Positions 56,142-64,000 of a DNA stretch of 64,000 nt are shown in pieces (position 1 is the stretch's first letter; each line of letters starts with the position of its first letter). Source of the stretch: Bryobacterales bacterium. GTDB taxonomy: Bacteria > Acidobacteriota > Terriglobia > Bryobacterales > Bryobacteraceae. The position numbers were made by a program, and so were the translations under genes. The stretch lies in the NCBI GenBank assembly GCA_020851555.1, contig JADZCM010000015.1:62001-126000 (forward strand), given 5' to 3'. The notes below the pieces were generated by a model, which had not been told where the DNA came from, did not search any database, and was given only the letters and a program-made list of their open reading frames with translations.

Positions 56142-56373
56142 CCAGTTTCTGGAGGAGCTCTCCGAGTACCTGGATGAGACGGCGGAGGGAGAAATCCGGA
56201 AGGCGATCGAGCAGCATATCTCGGAGTGCCCGAATTGCTGGGTCGTGGTCGACACCACGAAGAAGACGATCGCTGTGTACAAAGGCATGCAGCCGGAGCC
56301 TATCCCCAAGCCCCTGCACGACCGTCTGATCCGCGCCCTGGCCAAGAAGGGCTGCTGCGCCGGCGACGCTTAG
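56119..56373 (+). CDS. Anti-sigma factor, zinc-finger (zf-HC2) type, soluble
   Basis: 84 aa. ZAS/zf-HC2 motif His33-x3-Cys37-x2-Cys40 (HISECPNC) with an N-terminal Cys7, as in anti-sigma factors. A short C-terminal helix and a CC pair (Cys79/Cys80) follow; no membrane helix. The gene overlaps the sigma gene, so the two products are made together. Zinc-bound Cys could make binding sensitive to thiol oxidation, which is inference. Confidence 0.85.
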   Translation: MMSLLTCNQFLEELSEYLDETAEGEIRKAIEQHISECPNCWVVVDTTKKTIAVYKGMQPEPIPKPLHDRLIRALAKKGCCAGDA

Positions 56374-56451
56374 GCGCGGACATCCCGCCTTGGCGGCGGT
56401 CCAGCCGCGGCGGCGCGCCCGCGCCGCGAGCCGGGCTACAATCTGAGTCTG

Positions 56452-59169
56452 GTGAGCCGGGTAGTGTGGCCCAACTTGGAGTGTGTAACCGCCGGCACAA
56501 CCGTGGTGACCGCGGCCACGCGGCTGGCGCGCGATCTCAGCCTCGCCTACGACCGCGCCCAGGCCGGCGCCGGCGCGCGCTTGTGGGAGGCGGCGGACAT
56601 ACTGCCCTGGTCCGCCTGGCTGCGCCGCTCCTGGCGCAATTCGGCGCCTGAGACCGCCGGAGACGAAACCGTTCTTCTCAGTCCCCCGCAGGAGACGCTT
56701 CTGTGGGAGCGGGTTATCGAAGAATCGGCGGATTCCTCCGGGCTCCTGAACCTCTCCGGCACGGCAGCCGAGGCGAGGCGCGCCTATGCGCTGTTGCATT
56801 CGTGGGGGCTGCCGTTGTCTGATCCGGCCTTCGACCTGTTCGAAGACCCCGCGGCGTTTCAGCGCTGGGCCCGGCGGTTCGAGCGGATGCTGGAGGACCG
56901 GCGTTGGATCTGCGAAGTCCACCTGGCCGGAGCGCTCGCCGAACGGGTGGAGCGTGGAAGCATGACGCCTCCCGTGCGGTTGCTGCACGCGGGGTTCGAC
57001 GAGATCACGCCGTCCCAGCGCACCTTGCTAAGCGCGTTGACGGCGGCCGGGTGCAAGGTTGAAGAACTGCCGGCCATCGAGCTTCCCCGCGTCAATGCCG
57101 TACGCGTGGCGCTGCCGGACTCAGGGGAGGAACTTCGCGCGGCCGCCCAATGGGCGCGGGCCCGCCTGGAGGCCTCGCCCGGCGTCCGCATCGCGGTGGT
57201 TGTCCCTGGCTTGGCGGGGGTCCGGCGCGCTGTTGAGAGGATCTTCGACGACACGCTCCATCCACCCGGACAGGCTGTAGGGCCTGACCTGAAGGGGGGT
57301 GTCTTTCAGATTGCAGCCGGGCTTCCGCTGACCGAGGTCCCGGTGATTGCGGCCGCGCTTCGAATTCTGGCTCTGGGTTCGGGGAGAATCTCCGGCGCGG
57401 ATGCCGGACTTCTGCTCAGATCGCCGTTTTTGGGCGGAGCTGGCCGCGAATTCGGCAGCCGCGCCCTGCTGGATGCCGAAATGCGCGCCCGGGGCCTGGC
57501 CGAGGCGAGCCTGGCGCGGATGGCGCGCATGGCCGAGGGCGCCGCGCCACCGGGCGGCTCCGCGGCGCCCTGGCGGGCGCCGGAACTGGCGCGGCGTCTT
57601 CGCGCCCTGCGCCGCGCTCTCGCCAGGCTCCGGGCGCGCCGGGGAGCGTCCCAGTGGAGCCGCGTCTTCTCCCGCTTGCTGCGGCTGGCGGGCTGGCCGG
57701 GCGGCCGTGAGCCCGACGCCGCCGAGAGCCGGGCTATCGAGCGCTGGAACGACCTCCTCTCCGATTTCGCCGCGCTGGAGGCCGTGGCCGGCCCGGAGCC
57801 ATACGCCGCGGCTCTGGCGCGCCTGCGCAGGCTGGCGGCCGGAGCCACGCTGCCCTCCGCCGGCGAGGACGCCGCGGTTCAGATTCTCGGCCTGCCGGAC
57901 ACTGCCGGCTGCGCCTTCGACCACCTGTGGATCACCGGCCTGGAAGATCGCGCATGGCCCGCGCCGCCCCGGCCGAACCCGTTTCTACCCCCTCCCATGC
58001 AGCGCCGGCACGGCCTGCCGCACTCCTCCGCCGAGCGGGAGCTTGCCTATGCCCGCCGGCTGACCGCACGCCTGCTCGCGTCGGCGCCGGAAGTCGTGGC
58101 CAGCTACCCGCGCAGGGAAGCCGACACCGACCTGCGTCCCAGTCCGCTGATCACGGCGCTTCCCGAGATCCCTCCACCCGTCCTGGAGCCGGACTACATG
58201 ACGGTGTTGCGCCGCGGTTCTCCGGGTCTGGAGGAGCTTGCGGACGGGTCCGGTCCTCCCGTACCCGGCGGCGCGTTGCAGCCCGGGGGTACGGGCGTTC
58301 TGCGGCAGCAGGCCGCCTGTCCGTTCCGGGCGTTTGCGGAATTCCGGCTCGGGGCGCGCGCGCTGGAGGAGCCCGTTGCCGGCCTGAGCGCGCAGGAGCG
58401 CGGTCTGATTCTGCACTCCGCGCTCGAACTGCTGTGGGACGAACTCAGGACGCACGCCGCTCTGTGCGCCATGCCGGACCCGGAACTGGCCTCCCTCATC
58501 CGCCGCGCCGTGCGGACCGCCGTCGAGAAACAGGTCCGGGGGAGAGGCGCGGAATCCATGCCGCACTTGCAGAGCCTGGAGCGGGCGCGGCTGGAACGGC
58601 TGCTGCGGGAATGGCTGGAGGTGGAGCGCCTCCGCTTGCCCTTCCGCGTCGTCGCCAGCGAGCGGGAGCGGCTCATCGGGATGGGCGGACTCCAACTGAA
58701 AGTGAAAGTGGATCGCGTGGACGCTCTCGACGACGGGCGTCACGTCATCATCGACTACAAGTCCGGCCCGGCGCAACCCAGCGAGTGGGAGGGCGACCGG
58801 CCGGACGCCCCGCAGTTGCCCCTTTACGCCGTCACCCACGGATCGGACGTGGCGGCGGTGGCTTTCGCGCGGCTCGCGCCGGGCGAGTGCGGCTTCAAAG
58901 GACTGGGCGAAGGCGCGGGGCTTCCCGCCGTGAAGGAATACAGCGGGTCCGCGCGCGCAAAAGCGTCCGGCGGCGCTCTGGCCGCCCATATCAGCGGCTG
59001 GAGGGCGACGCTGGAGCGCCTGGCGCATGAGTTCGGGGCGGGCCTGGCCACCGTCGATCCGAAACGGAGCAGCACCTGCAAGGACTGTCCACTGCCCGCA
59101 CTGTGCCGGATAGCCGACCTGCCGCCGCGGATGGAAGACGAAATCAGCGGAGAGGAACACGATGGGTAG
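56452..59169 (+). CDS. AddB/RecB-family nuclease subunit, PD-(D/E)XK type
   Basis: 905 aa, GTG start. It has the layout of bacterial AddB-like subunits: an N-terminal helicase-like part without a clean Walker A, and a C-terminal PD-(D/E)XK nuclease domain with VKVDRVDALDDGRHVIIDYKSG (Asp then Asp-x-Lys near 766), plus a Cys cluster CKDCPLPALC (877-886) that would hold an iron-sulfur cluster together with an earlier Cys (ACPFRAFAEF, near 622). It overlaps the next gene by 8 bp, so both make one complex for double-strand-break end processing. Assignment by layout. Confidence 0.85.
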   Translation: MSRVVWPNLECVTAGTTVVTAATRLARDLSLAYDRAQAGAGARLWEAADILPWSAWLRRSWRNSAPETAGDETVLLSPPQETLLWERVIEESADSSGLLNLSGTAAEARRAYALLHSWGLPLSDPAFDLFEDPAAFQRWARRFERMLEDRRWICEVHLAGALAERVERGSMTPPVRLLHAGFDEITPSQRTLLSALTAAGCKVEELPAIELPRVNAVRVALPDSGEELRAAAQWARARLEASPGVRIAVVVPGLAGVRRAVERIFDDTLHPPGQAVGPDLKGGVFQIAAGLPLTEVPVIAAALRILALGSGRISGADAGLLLRSPFLGGAGREFGSRALLDAEMRARGLAEASLARMARMAEGAAPPGGSAAPWRAPELARRLRALRRALARLRARRGASQWSRVFSRLLRLAGWPGGREPDAAESRAIERWNDLLSDFAALEAVAGPEPYAAALARLRRLAAGATLPSAGEDAAVQILGLPDTAGCAFDHLWITGLEDRAWPAPPRPNPFLPPPMQRRHGLPHSSAERELAYARRLTARLLASAPEVVASYPRREADTDLRPSPLITALPEIPPPVLEPDYMTVLRRGSPGLEELADGSGPPVPGGALQPGGTGVLRQQAACPFRAFAEFRLGARALEEPVAGLSAQERGLILHSALELLWDELRTHAALCAMPDPELASLIRRAVRTAVEKQVRGRGAESMPHLQSLERARLERLLREWLEVERLRLPFRVVASERERLIGMGGLQLKVKVDRVDALDDGRHVIIDYKSGPAQPSEWEGDRPDAPQLPLYAVTHGSDVAAVAFARLAPGECGFKGLGEGAGLPAVKEYSGSARAKASGGALAAHISGWRATLERLAHEFGAGLATVDPKRSSTCKDCPLPALCRIADLPPRMEDEISGEEHDG

Positions 59170-62100
59170 TCCGGCCGTATTCTCCGCCAGTCCCGACGAC
59201 GCCGCCAGGCGGCGCGCCCTGGCGGTTGACCGCTCATTCCTGGTTCAGGCGCCGGCCGGTTCCGGCAAGACGGAACTGCTGATCCAGCGCTTCCTGGCGC
59301 TGCTCGCGGTAGTCCCGGCCCCGGAGAGCGTGCTCGCCATTACCTTCACGCGGAAGGCGGCGGGCGAGATGCAGCACCGGGTTCTCTCCGCGCTGCAACG
59401 AGTCCAGCGCGGGGAGGTCCCCGGGACGCCGCACGAGAGGCTCACCCACGAACTGGCGGTGAGGGCGTTCGAACAGGATGCCAGGATGGGCTGGCAGCTC
59501 GCCGAGCATCCTTCGCGCATGCGAATCCAGACGATCGACTCGCTGTGCGCCGCCATCACGCGGCAGATGCCCTGGCTTGCCCGGCTCGGCGCGCAGCCCG
59601 CGGCAACCGAGAAGGCGGACCCGCTGTACCTGGAAGCCGCCCGCCGCGCCCTGGCCCAGATCGAGGCCGAGACGCCGCACAGGGCCTCGCTGGAGACGGT
59701 GCTGGCGCACCTGGATAACAACATCGGCCGCGCCGCCGACCTGGTTGTGGACATGCTGCGGCGACGCGACCAGTGGCTCCCTCTGGTGGCGGGCGGGGAA
59801 GTCCGCCGCGAGGATCTGGAGCGGGCCATGCGCAACGCGGTGTCCGACGGGCTGGAACGCGCCAACCGGCTGATGCCGGAGGACGTCCGGCCCGGCATCC
59901 TGGCGGCGGCGCGCGCCGCAGCCGGCTACCTGACCTCCGATCCGCCTCTCGACGGTTGGCCGGACGTCTCCGCGGACAGCCACCCGCTCTGGCTCGACCT
60001 GTCACGGCTGCTGCTGACGAAGGTAGGAGGCTGGCGTAAGACCGTCAACAAGAACCACGGCTTCCCGCGCAAGAGCGCAAGTAAGGAGCAGTTCCTGGCG
60101 CTGCTCGAAACCCTGCACCCGAACGAAGACCTGCGCGAGGCGCTCGAGTTCATACGCTGGCTGCCGCCCGCCGCTTACACGGACGAGCAGTGGCGCGTCA
60201 TGCTCTCGCTGTTCGAAGTCCTCACGCTGGCGGTTGCGCACCTCAAACTGGCGTTCCGTGAGAGCGGGGAAGCCGATTTCTGTGAGGTCGCCGAGAGGGC
60301 GCGCCTGGCGCTCGGTTCCGCCGCCGAGCCCTCCGATCTGGCCCTGGGCCTGGATGCCCGCATCTGGCACGTGCTGGTGGACGAGTTCCAGGACACCTCG
60401 GTCGCGCAATTCGAACTTCTGGAGAAGCTGACCGCGGGCTGGGAGCCGGACGACGGCCGGACCCTGTTTCTGGTCGGCGATCCGATGCAATCCATCTACC
60501 GCTTCCGCCAGGCGGAGGTTGGACTGTTCCTGAAGATGGCGGGAGGCGCGGTGGGCGAGGTCGCGCCCGAGCCGCTGGCGCTCAACGCCAATCACCGCTC
60601 GGTGCCGGGGATCGTCGCCCGCGTGAACGAGATCTTCGCCCGCGTCCTCCCCGCCTCGGACGACATTGGGACGGGGGCGGTCGCCTACAGCGCGTGCGTT
60701 TCCACCCGTACCGGGGGAGCCCGGGAGCCGGTCACCATACACGCCCTGGCCCGGGGAGACGACCGGGCCGAGGCCGATCTGGTCTCGGAGTTGGTGCGCG
60801 ACGCGCTGGCGGCCGATCCGGAGGGCACGGTGGCGATCCTGGTACGCGCGCGGACGCACCTCCCGGAGATCGTCGCGGCCCTGAAGCGGAACGGGCTCTC
60901 CTTCCGGGCGATTGACATCGACCCGCTGGCCGGCCGCCCGGTGGTGCGGGATCTCCTGGCCCTTACTCGCGCCATGCTGCACCCGGCCGATCATCCCTCC
61001 TGGCTGGCGATTCTGCGAGCCCCCTGGTGCGGGCTGACACTGGCGGATCTGCACGCGCTCGTGAGCCAAGCCTCCCCAACTGCCGCGCGGAGTGGCGAAG
61101 ACGCCTGCCCCCCTGCCGCTGTGTGGGGCAGCCCCTTGGGCTGCGCCGAGCCCTTGGCTCGGCAAGGTGGCGCTGTTGTGTGGGGCAGCCCCTTGGGCTG
61201 CGCCGAGCCCTTGGCTCGGCAATCTTGCGGACCCACGGGGTCCGCCGCAGGCGAGGGCGCCTGCCCCCCTGCCGCTGTGTGGGGCAGCCCCTTGGGCGGC
61301 GCCGAGCCCCTGGCTCGGCAATCTTGCGGACCCACGGGGTCCGCCGCAGGCGAGGGCGCCTGTCCCACGGTCTGGGACCTCCTCGGCGGCCAACTGGCGG
61401 CCTTGTCCGAAGACGGCCGGGAGCGCGTCTCAAAGCTGCGGCGCACCCTGGAGGCGGCGTTCGCCGAACGTGGACGGTGGCCGCTCCGGCGCTGGGTGGA
61501 GCGGACCTGGGCAGCCCTGGGCGGGCCGGCCTGCCTCGAGACGGACGACGCCCTGCGTGACGCCCGCGACTTCCTGGACCTGCTCGAGAACCACGAAACG
61601 GCCGGGGAGCTGCCCGACCTGGATGGGTTCCACGCCCGCATGACGGACCTGTACGCGCAGCCCGACTCCAGCGCCGGCGGAAGGCTCCACATCCTCACCA
61701 TCTACAAAGCCAAGGGGCTACAGTTCGACACGGTCATCCTGCCGGGCCTGGGACGCGTGCCGCCGCCCGATCCGCCGGCCCTACTGCTCTCGGCTGAGCG
61801 GCCCAGGCCGGACGGCAGCGTGGACCGCCTTCTGGCCACGATCCGCGAGGCGAGCGCCGAACATGATCCCGTTTACCGCTATCTCCAGCAGCTTGAGAAG
61901 CAGAAGAGCGTCCACGAAACGGCCCGTCTGCTCTACGTGGCGGCCACGCGCGCCAGAGAACGGCTGCACCTGATCGGTCACGCGCGGCGCTACGCGAGCG
62001 GCGACGTCCGTCCCGAGAGCGGGTCCCTTCTGGAACAGCTTTGGGCGGGGCTGAGACAGGAGGAACGCGAGCGCTTCGCGGCGGCCGCCGGGGAGACCAC

Positions 62101-62746
62101 GCCTGCCGCGGGCGAACCGTCCGGGGCGCCGCTGAGGAGGCTGCCGCTCACCTGGAGGCCGCCATCCATTCCGGCTGCACCCGGCCTGTCTGCGCCGCAG
62201 GCGGCCCCGGCCGGGCGGCCGCGCTACCTGTGGGTGGGCGATCAACTCCGGCACGTCGGCACGGTGGTCCACGCGACGCTTCAGCGGCTGGCCAGGGGCG
62301 AGGGCGCCGGCTCCTACCGGTCCGCGCTCGCAAACCTGGGCGTGGTTCCGAATGAACTGGACGAGGCCGCCGCCAGAGTGGAGGAAGCGGTGAACCGTAC
62401 GCTGGCGAGCGAGCGGGGACGATGGATTCTGGCGGCTCACCCCGAGGCGCGGAGCGAGTATGCCGTCGCGGGCGTGGTGGACGGCGAATTTGTGCGGGGG
62501 GTCATCGACCGGACTTTCGTGGATTCCGGCGGCGCCCGCTGGATCATCGACTACAAGACGAGCGTGCACGAGGGCGGCGGCCTGGCGGCCTTCCTGGCCG
62601 AAGAAGTGCGGCGCTACCGGCCTCAGATGGAACGGTACGCGCGTCTGCTGGCAGCGGAAGGGAGACCGGTCCGGATGGGGCTGTACTTCCCGCTGCTGGA
62701 TGCGTGGCAAGAGGTGCGGCCGGAACACCAGCCGTCACCGGCATAG
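59162..62746 (+). CDS. AddA/UvrD-type helicase-nuclease with in-frame palindromic insertions
   Basis: 1,194 aa. SF1 helicase: Walker A APAGSGKT (30-37), Q-motif region, ITFTRKAAGEMQHRV, Walker B LVDEFQDTS (about 406), FLVGDPMQSIYRFRQAEV, LNANHRSVPGIV, LHILTIYKAKGLQFDTVIL and LLYVAATRARERLHLIG. A C-terminal PD-(D/E)XK nuclease carries VIDRTFVDSGG and IIDYKTS (about 1115-1135). Residues about 640-737 (61080-61370) are a low-complexity insert (VWGSPLGCAEPLARQ repeated) that is translated palindromic-repeat DNA; family members do not have this stretch to my knowledge. Partner of the AddB-like protein. Confidence 0.88.
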   Translation: MGSPAVFSASPDDAARRRALAVDRSFLVQAPAGSGKTELLIQRFLALLAVVPAPESVLAITFTRKAAGEMQHRVLSALQRVQRGEVPGTPHERLTHELAVRAFEQDARMGWQLAEHPSRMRIQTIDSLCAAITRQMPWLARLGAQPAATEKADPLYLEAARRALAQIEAETPHRASLETVLAHLDNNIGRAADLVVDMLRRRDQWLPLVAGGEVRREDLERAMRNAVSDGLERANRLMPEDVRPGILAAARAAAGYLTSDPPLDGWPDVSADSHPLWLDLSRLLLTKVGGWRKTVNKNHGFPRKSASKEQFLALLETLHPNEDLREALEFIRWLPPAAYTDEQWRVMLSLFEVLTLAVAHLKLAFRESGEADFCEVAERARLALGSAAEPSDLALGLDARIWHVLVDEFQDTSVAQFELLEKLTAGWEPDDGRTLFLVGDPMQSIYRFRQAEVGLFLKMAGGAVGEVAPEPLALNANHRSVPGIVARVNEIFARVLPASDDIGTGAVAYSACVSTRTGGAREPVTIHALARGDDRAEADLVSELVRDALAADPEGTVAILVRARTHLPEIVAALKRNGLSFRAIDIDPLAGRPVVRDLLALTRAMLHPADHPSWLAILRAPWCGLTLADLHALVSQASPTAARSGEDACPPAAVWGSPLGCAEPLARQGGAVVWGSPLGCAEPLARQSCGPTGSAAGEGACPPAAVWGSPLGGAEPLARQSCGPTGSAAGEGACPTVWDLLGGQLAALSEDGRERVSKLRRTLEAAFAERGRWPLRRWVERTWAALGGPACLETDDALRDARDFLDLLENHETAGELPDLDGFHARMTDLYAQPDSSAGGRLHILTIYKAKGLQFDTVILPGLGRVPPPDPPALLLSAERPRPDGSVDRLLATIREASAEHDPVYRYLQQLEKQKSVHETARLLYVAATRARERLHLIGHARRYASGDVRPESGSLLEQLWAGLRQEERERFAAAAGETTPAAGEPSGAPLRRLPLTWRPPSIPAAPGLSAPQAAPAGRPRYLWVGDQLRHVGTVVHATLQRLARGEGAGSYRSALANLGVVPNELDEAAARVEEAVNRTLASERGRWILAAHPEARSEYAVAGVVDGEFVRGVIDRTFVDSGGARWIIDYKTSVHEGGGLAAFLAEEVRRYRPQMERYARLLAAEGRPVRMGLYFPLLDAWQEVRPEHQPSPA
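61093..61369 (+). repeat. Palindromic element array inside the helicase gene
   Basis: Units start GTGTGGGG at 61121, 61178 and 61277. Distances are 57 and 99 bp, both multiples of three, and each start is on a codon boundary. The 61121 unit is cut short after two hairpins. The 61178 unit is full length and the 61277 unit nearly so: each has GCAGCCC/GGGCTGC (weaker in the third), GCCGAGCC/GGCTCGGC, GCGGACCC/GGGTCCGC and CAGGCG/CGCCTG stems. A tail-like remnant lies at 61093-61110. All are read in frame without stops. Confidence 0.9.
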
Positions 62747-62757
62747 CCGCCTCTGGC

Positions 62758-62848
62758 GTGTGGGGCAGCCCCTTGGGCTGCGCCGAGCCCTTGGCTCGGC
62801 AAAGTGGCGGACCCAAGGGGTCCGCCGCAGGCGAAGGCGCCTGCCCCA
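62758..62848 (+). repeat. Intergenic copy of the palindromic element
   Basis: Four hairpins: 62765-62781 (7-bp stem), 62782-62800 (8 bp), 62807-62825 (8 bp) and 62828-62843 (6 bp). The ends are 8-bp inverted repeats, TGGGGCAG (62761-62768) and CTGCCCCA (62841-62848), giving an 88-bp unit, the same span as 61181-61268 inside the gene. It starts 12 bp after the helicase stop and could also act as its transcript end. Confidence 0.92.
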
Positions 62849-62865
62849 CTACCGGGGAGCTTTCC

Positions 62866-62909
62866 ACAAAAAAGGCCGGCTCTCCTTGCCGCCAAGGAGA
62901 ACCGGCCTT
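62866..62909 (-). terminator. Rho-independent terminator of the TonB-dependent receptor gene
   Basis: On the minus strand a 17-bp stem (62872-62888 with 62893-62909, one G-U pair) and a 4-nt loop precede six T (plus-strand A at 62868-62873). Confidence 0.85.
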
Positions 62910-62956
62910 CAGATCAGAATGCTAAGGATACTAATCCTGTAACTCCGGGGAGCAAG

Positions 62957-63020
62957 CCCTCGGCCTGCGGCGGCCTCGCAGGCCGCCTTCAGGCAAGGCC
63001 GGCCAGGGGCCGGCCCGCAG
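62957..63020. repeat. Second palindrome cluster
   Basis: GCGGCCT/AGGCCGC (62970-62986) and GGCCGGCC/GGCCGGCC (62997-63015) hairpins lie between the terminator and the receptor stop. They are not the same sequence as the 88-bp element. Confidence 0.7.
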
Positions 63021-63058
63021 CGCACGGCGCTGCCCCCCGCGGAACAGTCCGCTCCAGC

Positions 63059-64000
63059 CTAGAATTGGAACCGCAACTGGAGCTGGATATTGCGCATGTT
63101 CATGGCGCCGTTCGCCGCGCCGAAGCCGGCGTCTTTTGGTTTCAGCCGGCTCTGGTTCAAGCTCCCGTCGGTATTGAACTGATTGTTCACCAGCGTCATG
63201 CTCGTCGGGTTGTTGAACTGAGCCGTTGAGTTACGGCCGTTGATGTTCGTGATGTTGAACGTGTTGAAAACGTCCGCCCGCAGTTCGAGCCGGTATCTCT
63301 CGCTGCCGACGCGAATCCTGCGCACGAACGCCATATCAACATTGCGGATGGTGCAGCCGCGCAGGTAGTTGCGGCCGGACTCCATGCCCACGCTGCCGTA
63401 ACCCGGCCCGCGCACGGTGGTGGCGTCGAACTGCGCGTACTGGTTGTCCGAGCAGCCGCCGCCCAGCTTGGCCAGATCGAGCAGGACCACCCTGCCAGCC
63501 CAGTCCGGCGACCCCGTGATGTTCACATTTGCGCCGTCGTTCTGGTAGCTGTAGCCCAGGGTGTAAGCCGCGCCCGACTGCACCGTCGCCACGGCGGAAA
63601 TCTGCCAGTCCCTGGTCAGCTCCCGGACCACGGCGCCCTTGCCCTGGATGCCGGGGCTGCTCCAGATACCGTTGGCTTTGAACAGGTGCGGGATCACGTC
63701 CAGGTTCTCCATCAGTTTCTCGTACGCCGCCTGATCGGAGCGCAGCGAGATGGTTCCGTCGGCCGCGTGCTGCAAGCGTCTGTTCAGCCCCGTGTTGCCC
63801 TTGAGGCTGAACCCGTAGGTATAGTTGGCGCCGAAGGAGAAGCCGCCCTGGAACCGCCGGTTCACGTTGAACTGAAGCGAGTGATAGGTGTCCCAGAATT
63901 CCGTCGCGTTCTGCTCGATCGGGCCGATGCCGCGGTACGGGCGCAGCAGGTTAGTTGCGTACGCCGTCTTCCCGGGAATCGTGCTCGATCCAAGCGTGGG
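63059..64000 (-). CDS. TonB-dependent receptor, Oar-like, C-terminal part (runs off the window)
   Basis: At least 314 codons; the N terminus is beyond 64000. The chain is a C-terminal piece of an outer-membrane barrel: long alternating strands (FQGGFSFGANYTYGFSLKG; RYRLELRADVFNTFNITNIN) and an aromatic end, LQLRFQF. The segment LRADVFNTFNITN is the usual end-of-barrel motif in acidobacterial receptors of the carboxypeptidase-regulatory/Oar type. The plug and regulatory domains are not in the window. Probably takes up large carbohydrates, peptides or metal complexes; not determinable here. Confidence 0.88.
   Translation of the reverse strand, partial: PTLGSSTIPGKTAYATNLLRPYRGIGPIEQNATEFWDTYHSLQFNVNRRFQGGFSFGANYTYGFSLKGNTGLNRRLQHAADGTISLRSDQAAYEKLMENLDVIPHLFKANGIWSSPGIQGKGAVVRELTRDWQISAVATVQSGAAYTLGYSYQNDGANVNITGSPDWAGRVVLLDLAKLGGGCSDNQYAQFDATTVRGPGYGSVGMESGRNYLRGCTIRNVDMAFVRRIRVGSERYRLELRADVFNTFNITNINGRNSTAQFNNPTSMTLVNNQFNTDGSLNQSRLKPKDAGFGAANGAMNMRNIQLQLRFQF

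Overview
The window is a high-GC bacterial chromosome segment that looks like an acidobacterium of the Solibacter/Bryobacter type. The main pointers are a Solibacter-type C-terminal domain (TIGR03437-like) in a large secreted protein, an Oar-like TonB-dependent receptor at the right edge, carboxypeptidase-regulatory-like mini-proteins, a PEP-CTERM protein and many secreted enzymes. Taxonomy is inferred from gene families only.

Left part (1-7.1 kb): a PEP-CTERM exported protein, then a 5.7-kb interval bounded by a truncated tRNA-Pro 3' half (1311-1361) and an intact tRNA-Pro(GGG) (6997-7074). Both tRNA ends sit inside a diverged direct repeat of about 210 bp. The interval carries one gene, a 1,418-aa mosaic of Ig-like repeats, an alpha/beta-hydrolase of visibly lower GC, a TIGR03437-like domain and three near-identical 288-bp repeats. 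It looks like a tRNA-bounded island with no recombinase gene. An F1 ATP synthase operon with b and b' follows on the minus strand (7.1-13.0 kb); atpB and atpE are not in the window.

Middle (13-35.8 kb): a Tat-exported Gfo/Idh/MocA oxidoreductase, a secreted cyclophilin, an UshA-like nucleotidase with a membrane-anchored FkbM methyltransferase, an outer-membrane barrel, a DUF4139 protein coupled to homoserine dehydrogenase, a LolA-like protein and an HGSNAT-like membrane protein. A signalling block follows: OmpR regulator, kinase, stand-alone STAS protein, NtrC-type activator, second kinase and a lipoprotein. Then come DusB, RNase HI, a small barrel protein and NadD.

Right part (35.8-64 kb): an orphan OmpR regulator, YkgJ-type protein, heparinase-like protein, MBL hydrolase, LarB, a large alpha/beta-hydrolase-domain protein, a DUF192 lipoprotein and an HDOD protein. 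Next is a gene train with a LysW-like zinc ribbon, two carboxypeptidase-regulatory-like proteins, a redoxin, a TlpA-like thioredoxin and a NIPSNAP protein. Minus-strand housekeeping genes follow (rseP, dxr, an HpnI/GT21-like glycosyltransferase, thrS, zwf), then an ECF sigma/anti-sigma pair and an AddB/AddA-like nuclease-helicase pair. The edge gene is a partial TonB-dependent receptor.

The most unusual signal is a family of about 88-bp multi-hairpin palindromic elements with 8-bp terminal inverted repeats. One copy is intergenic (62761-62848). Two full-length copies (the second with degraded ends) and a truncated copy lie inside the AddA-like helicase gene at 61.1-61.4 kb, where they are translated in frame.
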